Notes under the pieces: model-generated
The model's input: only the letters and a program-made list of their open reading frames with translations
What the model was told of the DNA's origin: nothing
The model's database searches: none
Shown here: positions 8,085 through 16,925 of the stretch, piece by piece
How the letters are laid out: every line of letters starts with the position of its first letter
Numbering within the stretch: the stretch's first letter is position 1
From: JANELJ01 sp024511395
Lineage (GTDB): Bacteria; Pseudomonadota; Gammaproteobacteria; GRL18
Reading direction: 5' to 3'
DNA: 64,000 bases
NCBI GenBank assembly: GCA_963681975.1
Contig: OY820613.1
Span: forward strand, 3,658,001-3,722,000
Position numbers and translations under genes: made by a program

Positions 8085-9401
8085 GTGGCCATTAAAATGC
8101 CGTTGCAAAACAATACACCTCTTAGTAATACCGATTCGCTTCTGGCTTATGACCGGGAACATATCTGGCATCCCTATACCAGTATGACAGAACCGCTGCC
8201 CTGTTATGCTGTGGCATCGGCTCAGGGGGTGCGCATTAAACTGACCGATGGCCGTGAACTGATTGACGGTATGTCCTCCTGGTGGGCAGCTATTCATGGT
8301 TATAATCATCCGGTGTTAAATGAGGCTGTTGAACTGCAGCTTAAGTCTATGTCGCATATTATGTTTGGCGGCCTCACCCATCGCCCGGCTGTGGAACTGG
8401 CTCAAAAGCTGGTTGATTTAACGACGGAACCTCTGCAGCATGTTTTTTTTGCTGACTCCGGCTCGGTATCTGTGGAAGTAGCTATTAAAATGGCCATACA
8501 GTACTGGTATGCTCAGGGCTTTAAGAATAAACAGAAACTGCTTACGGTTCGGGGTGGTTATCATGGCGATACTCTGGGTGGTATGTCGGTTTGTGATCCT
8601 GTTAACGGTATGCACAGTATGTTCAGGGATATTCTTCCGCAACATCTATTTGCCCCGCAGCCAGAATGTAATGCTGATGGTTCCACTAATATTGTGGAAC
8701 TGGAAAGTCTGCTCAATCAAAATCAGGATGCCATCTGTGCGGTGATTATTGAGCCTGTTGTACAGGGCGCGGGAGGCATGCATTTTTACTGTGCAGACTA
8801 TCTCCAGCAGTTAAGAGTGCTATGTGATCGGTACCAGGTACTTTTGATTCTGGATGAAATTGCCACGGGGTTTGGCCGGACAGGGAGTCTTTTTGCGTAT
8901 GAGCAGGCAGCTATTGTGCCTGATATATTATGTCTGGGCAAAGCCTTAACCGGAGGATATATGACTCTGGCTGCCACCATGACCAGCAAAAAAGTGGTGG
9001 ATGGGATCAGTGCGGACGGTTCCGGTGTTTTAATGCACGGCCCGACCTTTATGGCCAATCCGCTGTCCTGTGCCGTTGCCAATGCCAGTATTGAGCTTTT
9101 ACTCAGTTTCAACTGGCAGGTGAATATTAAGCGTATTGAACAGCAGTTAAAAGAGGAGCTTGAACCCTGTCGTCAACTCTTTGCGGTAGCTGATGTACGG
9201 ATTAAAGGCGCTATTGGCGTAGTGGAAGTGAAACAGCCGGTTAATATGCAGCAGCTGCAGGCGGCATTTGTGGAGGCCGGGGTCTGGGTGCGCCCCTTTA
9301 ATAAGCTGGTGTATATTATGCCGCCCTATATTATCAGTACAGAGGAACTGACACTATTAAGCTCAGCCATTTATATGGTATTAAAAAAACACCTGAGCTG
9401 A
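8085..9401 (+). CDS. bioA: Adenosylmethionine-8-amino-7-oxononanoate aminotransferase
   Basis: A PLP enzyme of biotin synthesis that converts 7-keto-8-aminopelargonate to 7,8-diaminopelargonate with S-adenosylmethionine as amino donor. Diagnostic segments are the N-terminal HIWHPYTSM, MSSWWAAIHGYNHP, the Tyr in RGGYHGDTLG, LDEIATGFGRTG and the Schiff-base lysine in LCLGKALTGGY. The GTG at 8085 has GGGCGG about 9 bp upstream; an ATG at 8097 is the alternative start. It follows trpC closely and is convergent with a gene whose last codons (to 9381) overlap its 3' end, now disrupted by IS copy 1. Confidence 0.95.
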   Translation: MAIKMPLQNNTPLSNTDSLLAYDREHIWHPYTSMTEPLPCYAVASAQGVRIKLTDGRELIDGMSSWWAAIHGYNHPVLNEAVELQLKSMSHIMFGGLTHRPAVELAQKLVDLTTEPLQHVFFADSGSVSVEVAIKMAIQYWYAQGFKNKQKLLTVRGGYHGDTLGGMSVCDPVNGMHSMFRDILPQHLFAPQPECNADGSTNIVELESLLNQNQDAICAVIIEPVVQGAGGMHFYCADYLQQLRVLCDRYQVLLILDEIATGFGRTGSLFAYEQAAIVPDILCLGKALTGGYMTLAATMTSKKVVDGISADGSGVLMHGPTFMANPLSCAVANASIELLLSFNWQVNIKRIEQQLKEELEPCRQLFAVADVRIKGAIGVVEVKQPVNMQQLQAAFVEAGVWVRPFNKLVYIMPPYIISTEELTLLSSAIYMVLKKHLS

Positions 9402-9432
9402 TTTAATATCATCGATATGAACCGGATACGTA
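9381..9432 (-). pseudogene. Third piece of a split unknown gene (C-terminus)
   Basis: After removing the IS at 9433-10930 and one copy of its TACGTA duplication, the minus-strand frame of the fragment at 10931-11429 continues here as NITYPVHIDDIKSAQVFF and ends at the stop complementary to 9381-9383. This overlaps the 3' end of bioA by 21 bp on the opposite strand. Confidence 0.7.
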
Positions 9433-10930
9433 GTTCAACCTGAATAATACCGTTTTAAGCCTGACATCAAGCCAGGTTTAAAGCAGCTGATTGCCCCGGT
9501 TTGATAAAAGACCCCATCAAACCGGAAATAATTTTGAGCCACAAAAGCCGGAGCTTATTGAGGATCTTTCTTAAGTTATGTCCAGCGGCTACCATAACCA
9601 CATTAATGGCATCACCGACTGCACCTTTGAGGTAGCAGCGGTCTAAACGGCCATCGTTTTTCATATGACCAATTTCAGGCTCAATCGCACTGCGCCGTTT
9701 TAATGCCTTTTTAATACTTCGGGTAACGCCTCGCTTCTGACCTGAGATAAAAACTTTAGTGTCTTTTACTTCATGTCCACGATAACCACGGTCAACAAAG
9801 CACTGTTCCGGTTGTACGGCTGTAAACTGTTTTATCTGTTCCAGTTGTGGCAGCAAGGTATGTCCATCATAAGGATTGCCCGGACAACTTTGAGCACCAA
9901 TAACAAAGCCTTCCTTGTTAGTTACCGCGATACTGGTTTTAACTCCAAATTCATAAGGCTTATGAGCTTTGCCTTTACTGATACACTCGACTTCCGGTGC
10001 ATGTAAACTGTAAAGCTTGTTCTTACTGTGCTGCTCCTGCTCAATTAGTTTCTGAGCCTGTTCCAGTGCCACTTCAAACAATGACTGAATATCAACGGAA
10101 TAGTTGGGCAGTTGTCGTTCAATATCCCGTTTAACACGACCTAAACGGGATTTCAGTTTATTGTTCATTTTCTTCATGCGTTTAAACTGTTTTGCATGTG
10201 CATAACGACTGGCCATTAGTACATATTGCGGCCCAACCCGATTATAGTTCTGACGCAGTTTAATACCGTGCTCTTTGGACAGTTTAACCAGGTTTTCTCT
10301 GGCTTTGTTCAGGAGCTTTGAATCGGTTGGAAAAGCGATGTTCTTTTCCTGTACGGTAGTATCTACCGTGACTTTCTTTAAACTGCCGGGCTTTATGGTT
10401 TTACTCTTTAGTCCGGCTTTAATGGTTTCAATCAGTAATTTTTCACTGCCTGATTTACCCGGCCGGTTACGCCATTTGGTCATGGTCACAGGGTGTATAG
10501 GCATTTTATGCTGAAAGTATTCTTCACCACAGAAATACTGCCAGTACGGATTTTCTGTCCAGCCTTTTACTACCTGTTCATCCGATAAATCATGCAGGTG
10601 TTTCAGGTAATGCAATCCTGCAATCAATCGAGTGCGTATGGCAGGAGCACCTTTAGTGGATACAAACAGAGCGCCCCATTCTTTATCAGGACTTTCCCAA
10701 TCTATGTGTTTTGATAACTTAATCAACTCATGGTTTATGTCCAGCATGTTTTCAAGGCGCATCCTGAACAGGTCTTCCTGAGGTATTTTTGGCTGTTTCT
10801 CTGGCTTCATTCTGGTCTGGAAATTTGCAAGGTAATAAGGCTTATTTTACCAAAAACCTGCAAATTTAACACCCATAATCAAGAAATATTTCTTTATAAA
10901 TCAATGCACTATGTTTTATTCAGGGCAGAC
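9433..10930 (-). mobile_element. IS5/IS1182-like element, copy 1 (1498 bp)
   Basis: The termini are GTTCAACCTGAATAATAC and GTCTGCCCTGAATAAAAC (read inward), and a perfect 6-bp duplication TACGTA flanks it at 9427-9432 and 10931-10936. It is nearly identical to the copy at 55734-57231. The insertion removed the last codons of the unknown gene by creating a TAG at the junction. Confidence 0.95.
9467..10810 (-). CDS. IS5/IS1182-like transposase, intact
   Basis: A 447-residue DDE transposase. It contains a DUF772-like N-terminal domain (LIAGLHYLKHLHDLSDEQVV, YWQYFCGEEYFQHKMP), the first catalytic Asp in VTVDTTVQEKNIAFPTD, a basic coiled central region (RMKKMNNKLKSRLGRVKRDI), the second Asp in CFVDRGYRGHEV, and the Glu in SAIEPEIGHMKNDGRLDRCY. 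All three catalytic segments are present, so this copy may be active. The ATG is preceded by a stem-loop of AAATTTGCA with TGCAAATTT. Confidence 0.93.
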   Translation of the reverse strand: MKPEKQPKIPQEDLFRMRLENMLDINHELIKLSKHIDWESPDKEWGALFVSTKGAPAIRTRLIAGLHYLKHLHDLSDEQVVKGWTENPYWQYFCGEEYFQHKMPIHPVTMTKWRNRPGKSGSEKLLIETIKAGLKSKTIKPGSLKKVTVDTTVQEKNIAFPTDSKLLNKARENLVKLSKEHGIKLRQNYNRVGPQYVLMASRYAHAKQFKRMKKMNNKLKSRLGRVKRDIERQLPNYSVDIQSLFEVALEQAQKLIEQEQHSKNKLYSLHAPEVECISKGKAHKPYEFGVKTSIAVTNKEGFVIGAQSCPGNPYDGHTLLPQLEQIKQFTAVQPEQCFVDRGYRGHEVKDTKVFISGQKRGVTRSIKKALKRRSAIEPEIGHMKNDGRLDRCYLKGAVGDAINVVMVAAGHNLRKILNKLRLLWLKIISGLMGSFIKPGQSAALNLA

Positions 10931-11429
10931 TACGTAATATTGCCTGAGTGCATGCGGTCTATCACTTCAATATAATAAGCTTCTCGGATTTTCAGTATAC
11001 CCTTGTAGTGCTTGCCTTTAACAGTTGCTATTTTAACCCGGTAGCCTTTAAAGTTTTTCAGGTTGGCTACGGCAACCGGCCGGTATTTCTTTATGATCAG
11101 AACTTTCTTTTTCTTTATCTGATCCGGTGTTTCCAGCTTAATTTCACCACTATTGGCAACTTCTGCCTGCTTATCCTTATCAATATCAATGGAGATTTCA
11201 TTAATACGCTTTCCGTCCACATACAGTTTAAGACGGATAAACTGGATCAGATCATTAGGTATAAAGGCCTGTATTTCCTGCAACCCGTTCAGCTTGCTTA
11301 AATCAGTTTCAAAACTGATGGCTCCGGATGTCTGCAGAACTTTTTTATAGGCATTTAACAGTCCTTCTTCAGGTTTAATACCAAAAGAAGCCAGGTATTC
11401 GTTCACCTGGGTCAGGTGTTTATTAATAT
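10931..11429 (-). pseudogene. Second piece of a split unknown gene (middle)
   Basis: A minus-strand frame of about 165 residues lies between two IS elements. It begins at the AATAT duplication of the IS982 copy and ends with RMHSGNIT and a stop formed by the IS5-like junction. Rejoined to 12448-13158 it reads ADYINKHLTQVNEYLASFG without a frame break, because the IS982 element plus duplication is 1023 bp, a multiple of three. The segment has a Lys-rich linker (IKKKKVLIIKKYRP) followed by a small domain with KGKHYKGIL. No family is recognised. Confidence 0.75.
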
Positions 11430-12447
11430 AACCTGAGATCTGGATAAGAACCCAGTCATTTACCTAAATACAGAGAGTTTTCATATCACTCTCATCTATT
11501 CTGATTGTCGGCTTGTCTTTTTTATGACAATAGGCAATCAGAGAACCAATAAGGTTCAACATAAAAGCACTTACGCTTCTATGACGTGAATGTTCAATCT
11601 GTGTAATATTTTTTAGCTGCTCATTAACCGTTTCAATTATAAAACGTTTTTTCAGCATAATCTTATCCCACAATGCAATGGCACGTGGTTTCATGTTTCG
11701 TCTGACATTGGTAATAAGCCCGACATCCTGTTCAAACAGTTCATCACTTAAAAGACTGGAGACATAGCCTTTGTCACCATAAAGCTTTCCATATAAGTCT
11801 TTGGCCATTTCAGGAACCGGTTTTCTGTCATCTACATTACCGGCCGTCAATTTAGTGGCCAGTATTTCACCTTTATGATTAATGATCAGGTGAACTTTAA
11901 ACCCATAGAACCACCCCATGGTCGATTTGCCTCGCTGAGCAACACCATCAAAGACTTTATGCCTGGGTATGCGAATGTTTTGGCATACTTTAATGCTGCT
12001 CGCATCAACAAAGGCAATTCCGGTGGGCTTTCCTTTGCAATGAGTAAAGTAAGCGCATAATGGCAACACCGATGACATCACTCACAGGAAACGGCTATAG
12101 CTCAATAAATCTGGAAACTCTTTCCTAAGATGTTGATGCACATGACATAAATAATAACTCTTAAAATCTTTGTAATGTGACTGATGAAAGTTAATCAGGA
12201 TAGTCATCAGTTCACCGGGGCTCATTACACCTTGTCGTCTTCTCTTTTTATCACCGGATTCCAGCAGTGTTTTTTCCCATTCAGGATAAAAGAACTGGTT
12301 GAAATCATCGATATTACAATACAATTCATCTATAGTAGTCACTTGCCTGTTCCTTGTTCAAATTCATTTGATTTGGTCATTAAATGATCTGATCGAGAAA
12401 CAGGCATTTAGTTCAATATTTTTTAGTTCTTATCCAGAATTCAGGTT
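11430..12447 (-). mobile_element. IS982-family element, copy 1 (1018 bp)
   Basis: The terminal inverted repeats are AACCTGAGATCTGGATAAGA and AACCTGAATTCTGGATAAGA (right end read inward). A direct repeat AATAT flanks it at 11425-11429 and 12448-12452. Removing the element and one AATAT restores the reading frame of the interrupted gene exactly. Confidence 0.9.
11464..12342 (-). pseudogene. IS982 transposase with a nonsense mutation
   Basis: The 292-codon transposase starts at a GTG (12340-12342) and reads DELYCNIDDF, ELMTILINFHQSHYKDFKSYY, GIAFVDASSIKVC, HKVFDGVAQRGKSTMGWFYG and LYGDKGY, all IS982 family features. A TGA at 12082-12084 replaces the GGA present in the second copy, and a 3-bp deletion follows shortly after. 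An ATG directly after the stop would give a 205-residue C-terminal piece that keeps the Asp and Glu motifs but lacks the N-terminal domain. Confidence 0.88.
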
Positions 12448-13158
12448 AATATAGTCTGCAACCTCCAGCTTTTCCTCGTTGGCGCAGAAACAGTTTTTAC
12501 GTTCAATATAGGAATTATCAATGATTTCCACAATCAACTTACCTGGTTGAACCGTACCTTTTTTAAAGTCGTTAAGGCTGCTGATACCAGACAGATCACC
12601 AGAGATATTAAAATTGGTCATATCATGAATATGGTACTGGATGATATAAGACAGTTTTTTCAGGTTGGGCTGGTACTGATAACTTAAAACCAGATCACTG
12701 ACGAGTTCATCATAACCCATTTTTGACAATGCTTTACTGCCAATTCGATAGATATCACCGCAGGCCAGGGCGGAAAATACTTCTACCTGAGAGGGTTCCA
12801 TATCCGGATTATCCAGCAACTGCATAATTTTACCGTTTAAACTAATGTTGATGCCCTTTACAATTAAATTCAGTGCTTCCGGCAGTTGACCGTCCTGGAT
12901 CTGGCTGTCCATGGTTAGCAGGCTAATCAGATCGGGTGCTGTAAATCTAATAGAGTCAATGTGGATGGATTCATCAACCAAAGGAATATAGACTTTAAGC
13001 TTATGGACAGTTGCACTGCCGGCAAGAGAGGTTTCAAAGGGTTTGGCCTGTGCAATCTGGTGTTCAATAAACTGCTCGGTCAGATACCATAAACTACCCT
13101 TGAGAGCAGCCAGGGTAAGCACTGTTAAAACAAATAGAACCAGGAATATTTTTTTCAT
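12448..13158 (-). pseudogene. First piece of a split unknown gene (N-terminus, membrane-anchored)
   Basis: About 237 residues from an ATG at 13156-13158. The start is a signal anchor (KKIFLVLFVLTVLTLAALKG) followed by an extracytoplasmic region of alternating polar strands. The frame runs into the IS982 copy, ending in NSG and a stop supplied by the element. With the pieces at 10931-11429 and 9381-9432 the original protein would be about 420 residues. I do not recognise the family. It follows the DsbA-like gene closely on the same strand, so the two may have been one operon downstream of crp. Confidence 0.75.
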
Positions 13159-13193
13159 GTATCTGTCATCAGCCTAAGAGATAATAATTAATA

Positions 13194-13871
13194 CTAGGAC
13201 GGCTTGTCGTCCGGTTTTTCCAGCAGGGTTTTTATATTGGCTTCTATAATGTGATAACCAATATTGCCGTAGAGCTTCTGGCGGCCTTCATTGAGTACAA
13301 AGCTGGGACTGCCGTCAATGGTTTTCTGTTTATCATCGGTCGTACAGGAGGCCAGAGCCGCCATGGCTTCACCGCTGTTGAGCACCACTTCCAGCTTATC
13401 CTGGGGAATATCTAACTGCTCAGCGTAGGAGAGCATAATGCTCAGCTGTGAGACATCTTCTGCATCACAAAAATAGCCTAGGCGGATCCGCTAGTCAATC
13501 TGTTCCAGCAGGGTATTGTCTTTATCCTGAGACTGGATTTCTCCCCGCTGTTTGAGAATACCCACCGCTTTTATAAAATGGTGACAGCAGGCGGAAGAAT
13601 GAGGCAGGTTTTTCAGGCCGATGTCAGGGTGAATTTCTACATAGGGAAACATGCCGCCCAGTTTATGCATCATCTGGTTATACGCCGGCAGACCGCCTTT
13701 CTCAGCCCAGTTTTTTTCCAGCATGGCGTGCATATCAACAAATAGTGGGGTATAGCGATAATTAATATTCACCTGATCGCAGAACTGTTTTTTTATTTCA
13801 TCAATTTTTATTTTTGCAGAATAAGCCCAGATACACAGGACATCAGAATAGTAGTCAATTTCAAGACTCAT
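13194..13871 (-). pseudogene. DsbA-like (FrnE/2-hydroxychromene isomerase type) oxidoreductase with a TAG stop
   Basis: Read in one frame from 13871 to 13194, interrupted by TAG at 13491-13493 after NTLLEQID. The N-terminal part begins MSLEIDYYSDVLCIWAY, the thioredoxin-fold active-site position with CIWA where classical DsbA has CxxC. The C-terminal part carries DGSPSFVLNEGRQKLYG, the cis-Pro loop of the fold. Both halves are well conserved, so the stop is recent; TGG to TAG is the likely change. The protein would have been about 225 residues. A role in thiol or small-molecule redox chemistry is a family inference only. Confidence 0.8.
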
Positions 13872-13936
13872 GTATTGTTTCCATAGATAGTAAGACGGCT
13901 AATTAAATAGCCAATAATCAGAATGGCAATAACTGT

Positions 13937-14585
13937 TTATCGAGTACCAAAGATAACAATGGTTTTGCCTTTAACATGGATAAGCTCCTGTTCTTCAAGT
14001 ATTTTCAGTACACGGCCAGCCATTTCTCTGGAACAGCCAACGATTTTACCCAACTCCTGACGGGTGATCTTAATCTGCATGCCGTCCGGATGGGTCATGG
14101 CATCGGGTTGTTTGGCCAGTTCCAGTAGGGTACCGGCAATGCGCCCGGTAACATCCAGAAAGGCCAGATTGCAGACTTTTCGGCTGGTTTTACGCAGCCG
14201 GTTGACAATTTGGGTGGATATTTCAAACAGGACATCAGGCAGATCTTGCCTTAAACTGTTAAATTTGGCATAAGATATTTCTGCAATTTCACTATCAGTA
14301 CGGGCTTTTACCCAGGCACTGCGGTTAGAAGGTTCAGAAAACAGGCCCATTTCCCCGAAAAAATCACCGTCATTGAGATAATCGAGCACAATTTCATGGT
14401 CATCCTTGTCTTCCAGTAAGACAGAAACTGAGCCTTTAACAATATAGTACAGGGTGATAGTACAGGGTGTTGGATTCAGTTCCGGCATGGATAATCGTCT
14501 TTTTAGCCGGGTATTTGCGTTTGTGACAATAAGTGAGAAATTCGGTGATCGCTGGGTTTTCTTCTTTTAAATTTACAATCGACAT
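13937..14585 (-). pseudogene. crp: Crp/Vfr-type cAMP regulator broken by a 13-bp tandem duplication
   Basis: Begins at the ATG at 14583-14585 (MSIVNLKEENPAITEFL). The N-terminal cyclic-nucleotide domain shifts frame at ESNTLYY because the 13-bp unit ATAGTACAGGGTG is present twice, at 14444-14456 and 14457-14469. Deleting one unit restores NTLYYIVKGSVSVLL and a 211-residue Crp. Downstream are the cAMP pocket FFGEMGLFSEPSNRSAWV and the recognition helix TRQELGKIVGCSREMAGR. The downstream frame can start internally at 14488, but that product lacks the first strands of the domain. Its place beside osmC and near trpC matches the Pseudomonas vfr neighbourhood. Confidence 0.88.
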
Positions 14586-14912
14586 ATCAATCTGCTTTTT
14601 TTTAATGCTGCTACCATGAACTGGCAAGTGGAGACAGTCTATAAGTACGTTTCTGTATTGTACTCTGTCGGGCTCTTAGAGTCCCGTATGTAGAAAGTCC
14701 ACTTTTCTTAATTTATTAGCATAGTACGAAAATTAAAAAGTGTGATGTTTTAATAGAAAATCTTTCGAGCATTTCACATTTAATGGCTTGTATTTGTGGA
14801 TATTATTCGGTTTTTTGTGAAATAATCCATGTTAGACTAATTTATCCGTTATTTTATTAAAAGTAAAAATTAAAACCGCTAATGTTAAGAGCCAATATTG
14901 AAAGTGAAAGTT

Positions 14913-16335
14913 CATAGGTATGATTTTTAGGAGTTGAAATGAAGCCAATTTGATGATCAAATAGTTGTTATTCAGGCAATTATTTATCAACAAAAAGGGT
15001 TCAAATGAAAAGAACCCCATTATCAAAAAAACTAAAAGTCGTATTGAGTGAAAAGAAACTTAATAAACCGGGCAAAAGCATAGGTTTTTCCCAACGATTA
15101 AGACAGATACCCCCTTTTCAGCTAATAGTGAGTATGATTACGGCTATGGGTGATAAAGAGACAAGGCATTTTTCGGAAATTCATCGTTACTTTAACCAGT
15201 TAACGAATAAAAATGTCCGTTATAAGCCCTTTCATAATCAATTAGCAAAACCTGAATTTGCGCAATTGATGAGAGATGTTGCAGATAAAGTTTTTAATCA
15301 CCGGGTAAAGACAAAACTGAAATGTAATCATCCTGTTCTGGCCAGTTTTGATAAATTACTTATCCGGGATGGCAGTTCATTTGCTATCCATAAGGCACTG
15401 AAAAAGGATTATCCCGGGCGATTTACAGCAATTAGTCCGGCAGCCGTGGAATTGCATGTCACCTACGACTTAAAAACCGGAGGCATAGAAAAAAGCACAC
15501 TGACACCGGATAGTTTTTCAGAACGAGCAGAATTACCAGACGTTCATGAACTGGAAAATCAGTTATTATCAGGTGACCGTGGCTACTATTCAGGTCAACT
15601 GATTAATGAAACAGATGACCATGGAGGGTATTATATTTTACGTGCAATGAGACTTTCCAGGATAGCGGTTCACTGAGCCATCAGAGAAGATGGGCAAGTC
15701 GTTAGCAAAAGAACTAAACCATTGTCTGATTTGATAAAATCTCTGCCAAAACGACAATTAATTGATATGATTGTGGAGATTGATGGCAGAGAAACAAGGC
15801 TGATTGCAATCTGGAGCCCCAAAGAAAAAAGGCATACATTTTTGGTTACAAATCTGAATGCAGAACAGTTTTCAGCGACACAAATCAGCCAGTTATATCG
15901 TTTACGCTGGCAGATTGAGTTGTTATTTAAAGAGTGCAAGTCTCATAATAACTTGCAGGTGTTTCAAACCAGTAATTGCGCATTGATGGAAGCTTTGGTT
16001 TGGAGCAGTTTAATCGCGACGATTCTGAAACGATTTATATGTAGTAGCATAGAACAATTTTGCCAAATGGCGATGTCAACGTTGACGGTCTCCAAAACAA
16101 CCGTTTACTGGTGGTATTCATTATTGGAATCCATTGTTAAACATAAACGAAAACAATTAACGGATGTGCTTGAAAGAACATATTTTTTCCTGAAAGAAAA
16201 TGCTGGCAGAGCTCATCCTAAACGAGATAAGTCTACTGGACTTTATCAGTTTGGTGTAGAACCTAATTATGGAGTTACATCCTGATGGGTAATCTATTGA
16301 AACGAAATGATAAAATCCTTAAAGACATACCTATG
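14913..16335 (+). mobile_element. IS4-family element, copy 2 (1423 bp)
   Basis: The ends are CATAGGTATG and CATACCTATG, fully complementary here. The duplications are AGTGAAAGTT (14903-14912) and AGTGAAGGTT (16336-16345), again with one mismatch. It occupies the divergent promoter region between crp and osmC; its right end is 15 bp from the osmC ATG. Confidence 0.92.
15005..16285 (+). pseudogene. IS4-family transposase with the same in-frame stop
   Basis: Nearly identical to the transposase at 2389-3669, differing by scattered substitutions such as PPFQ for TPFQ, DRGYYSG for DHSYYSG and KEN for KEK. The TGA at 15674-15676 falls at the same codon. This copy has the canonical GDRGYYSG around the second catalytic Asp, whereas copy 1 has GDHSYYSG, so copy 2 is the better match to an active ancestor. 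Confidence 0.85.
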
Positions 16336-16350
16336 AGTGAAGGTTAAGTA

Positions 16351-16767
16351 ATGAATGTAAGAATTAAATGGGTTGAAAATGTAATGTTTATGGGGCTGTC
16401 CAGCAGCGGGCATGCAGTGGTCATGGATGGCCCGCCGGAACTGGGCGGTAAAAACCTGGGTATCCGTCCCATGGAAATGATGCTGATGGGCCTGGGAGGC
16501 TGTACTTCTTTTGATGTTATGCTGATCCTGCAGCGTTCACGCCAGAATGTGACTGATTGTGTTGCCGAACTGAGTGCGGAACGTGCGGAAACTGACCCTA
16601 AGGTTTTTACTAAAATTCATATTCACTTTATTGTTACGGGTAAAGAGTTAAAAGAGAAAATGGTTAAGCGTGCAGTAGAATTATCCGCGACCAAATATTG
16701 CTCCGCCTCTATTATGCTGGCTCAGACGGTGGATATTACTCATGATTATGAGATTGTTGAGGAATAA
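16351..16767 (+). CDS. OsmC-family protein (YhfA-like)
   Basis: A 138-residue OsmC/Ohr-superfamily protein. The family reduces organic hydroperoxides through two cysteines. Here the first is in GLGGCTSFDVMLIL and the second in SATKYCSASIML, the spacing seen in the YhfA branch whose substrate is not settled. In E. coli yhfA is divergent from crp, the arrangement that existed here before the IS4 insertion. A GAAGG ribosome site lies in the IS4 target duplication, and any promoter must now come from within the IS. Confidence 0.9.
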   Translation: MNVRIKWVENVMFMGLSSSGHAVVMDGPPELGGKNLGIRPMEMMLMGLGGCTSFDVMLILQRSRQNVTDCVAELSAERAETDPKVFTKIHIHFIVTGKELKEKMVKRAVELSATKYCSASIMLAQTVDITHDYEIVEE

Positions 16768-16795
16768 AGTGTTTTAGTGGGTATGAATTAAGTCC

Positions 16796-16884
16796 GTATC
16801 AGGCTCGCCTTGTGCTTTTATGAAGACGCCGTAAACCCGTCCATGCTGCCGAAACTTCATAAAAGCACAAGGCGAGCCTGATAC
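16796..16884. repeat. Perfect 30-bp inverted repeat between convergent genes
   Basis: Arms 16796-16825 and 16855-16884 are exact complements (starting GTATCAGGCTCGCCTTGTGC) around a 29-nt loop that contains CGCCGTAAACCCGTCCATG. It lies between osmC and the 3' end of ttcA, so it could act as a bidirectional barrier. It has no T-run. The loop resembles the GCCGTAAA...CATCCATG intergenic repeats of marine gammaproteobacteria (from memory). Confidence 0.9.
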
Positions 16885-16925
16885 TAAGCGGTTTAGTTTA
16901 TCTTTCATGATAAGATTAATTGGGT

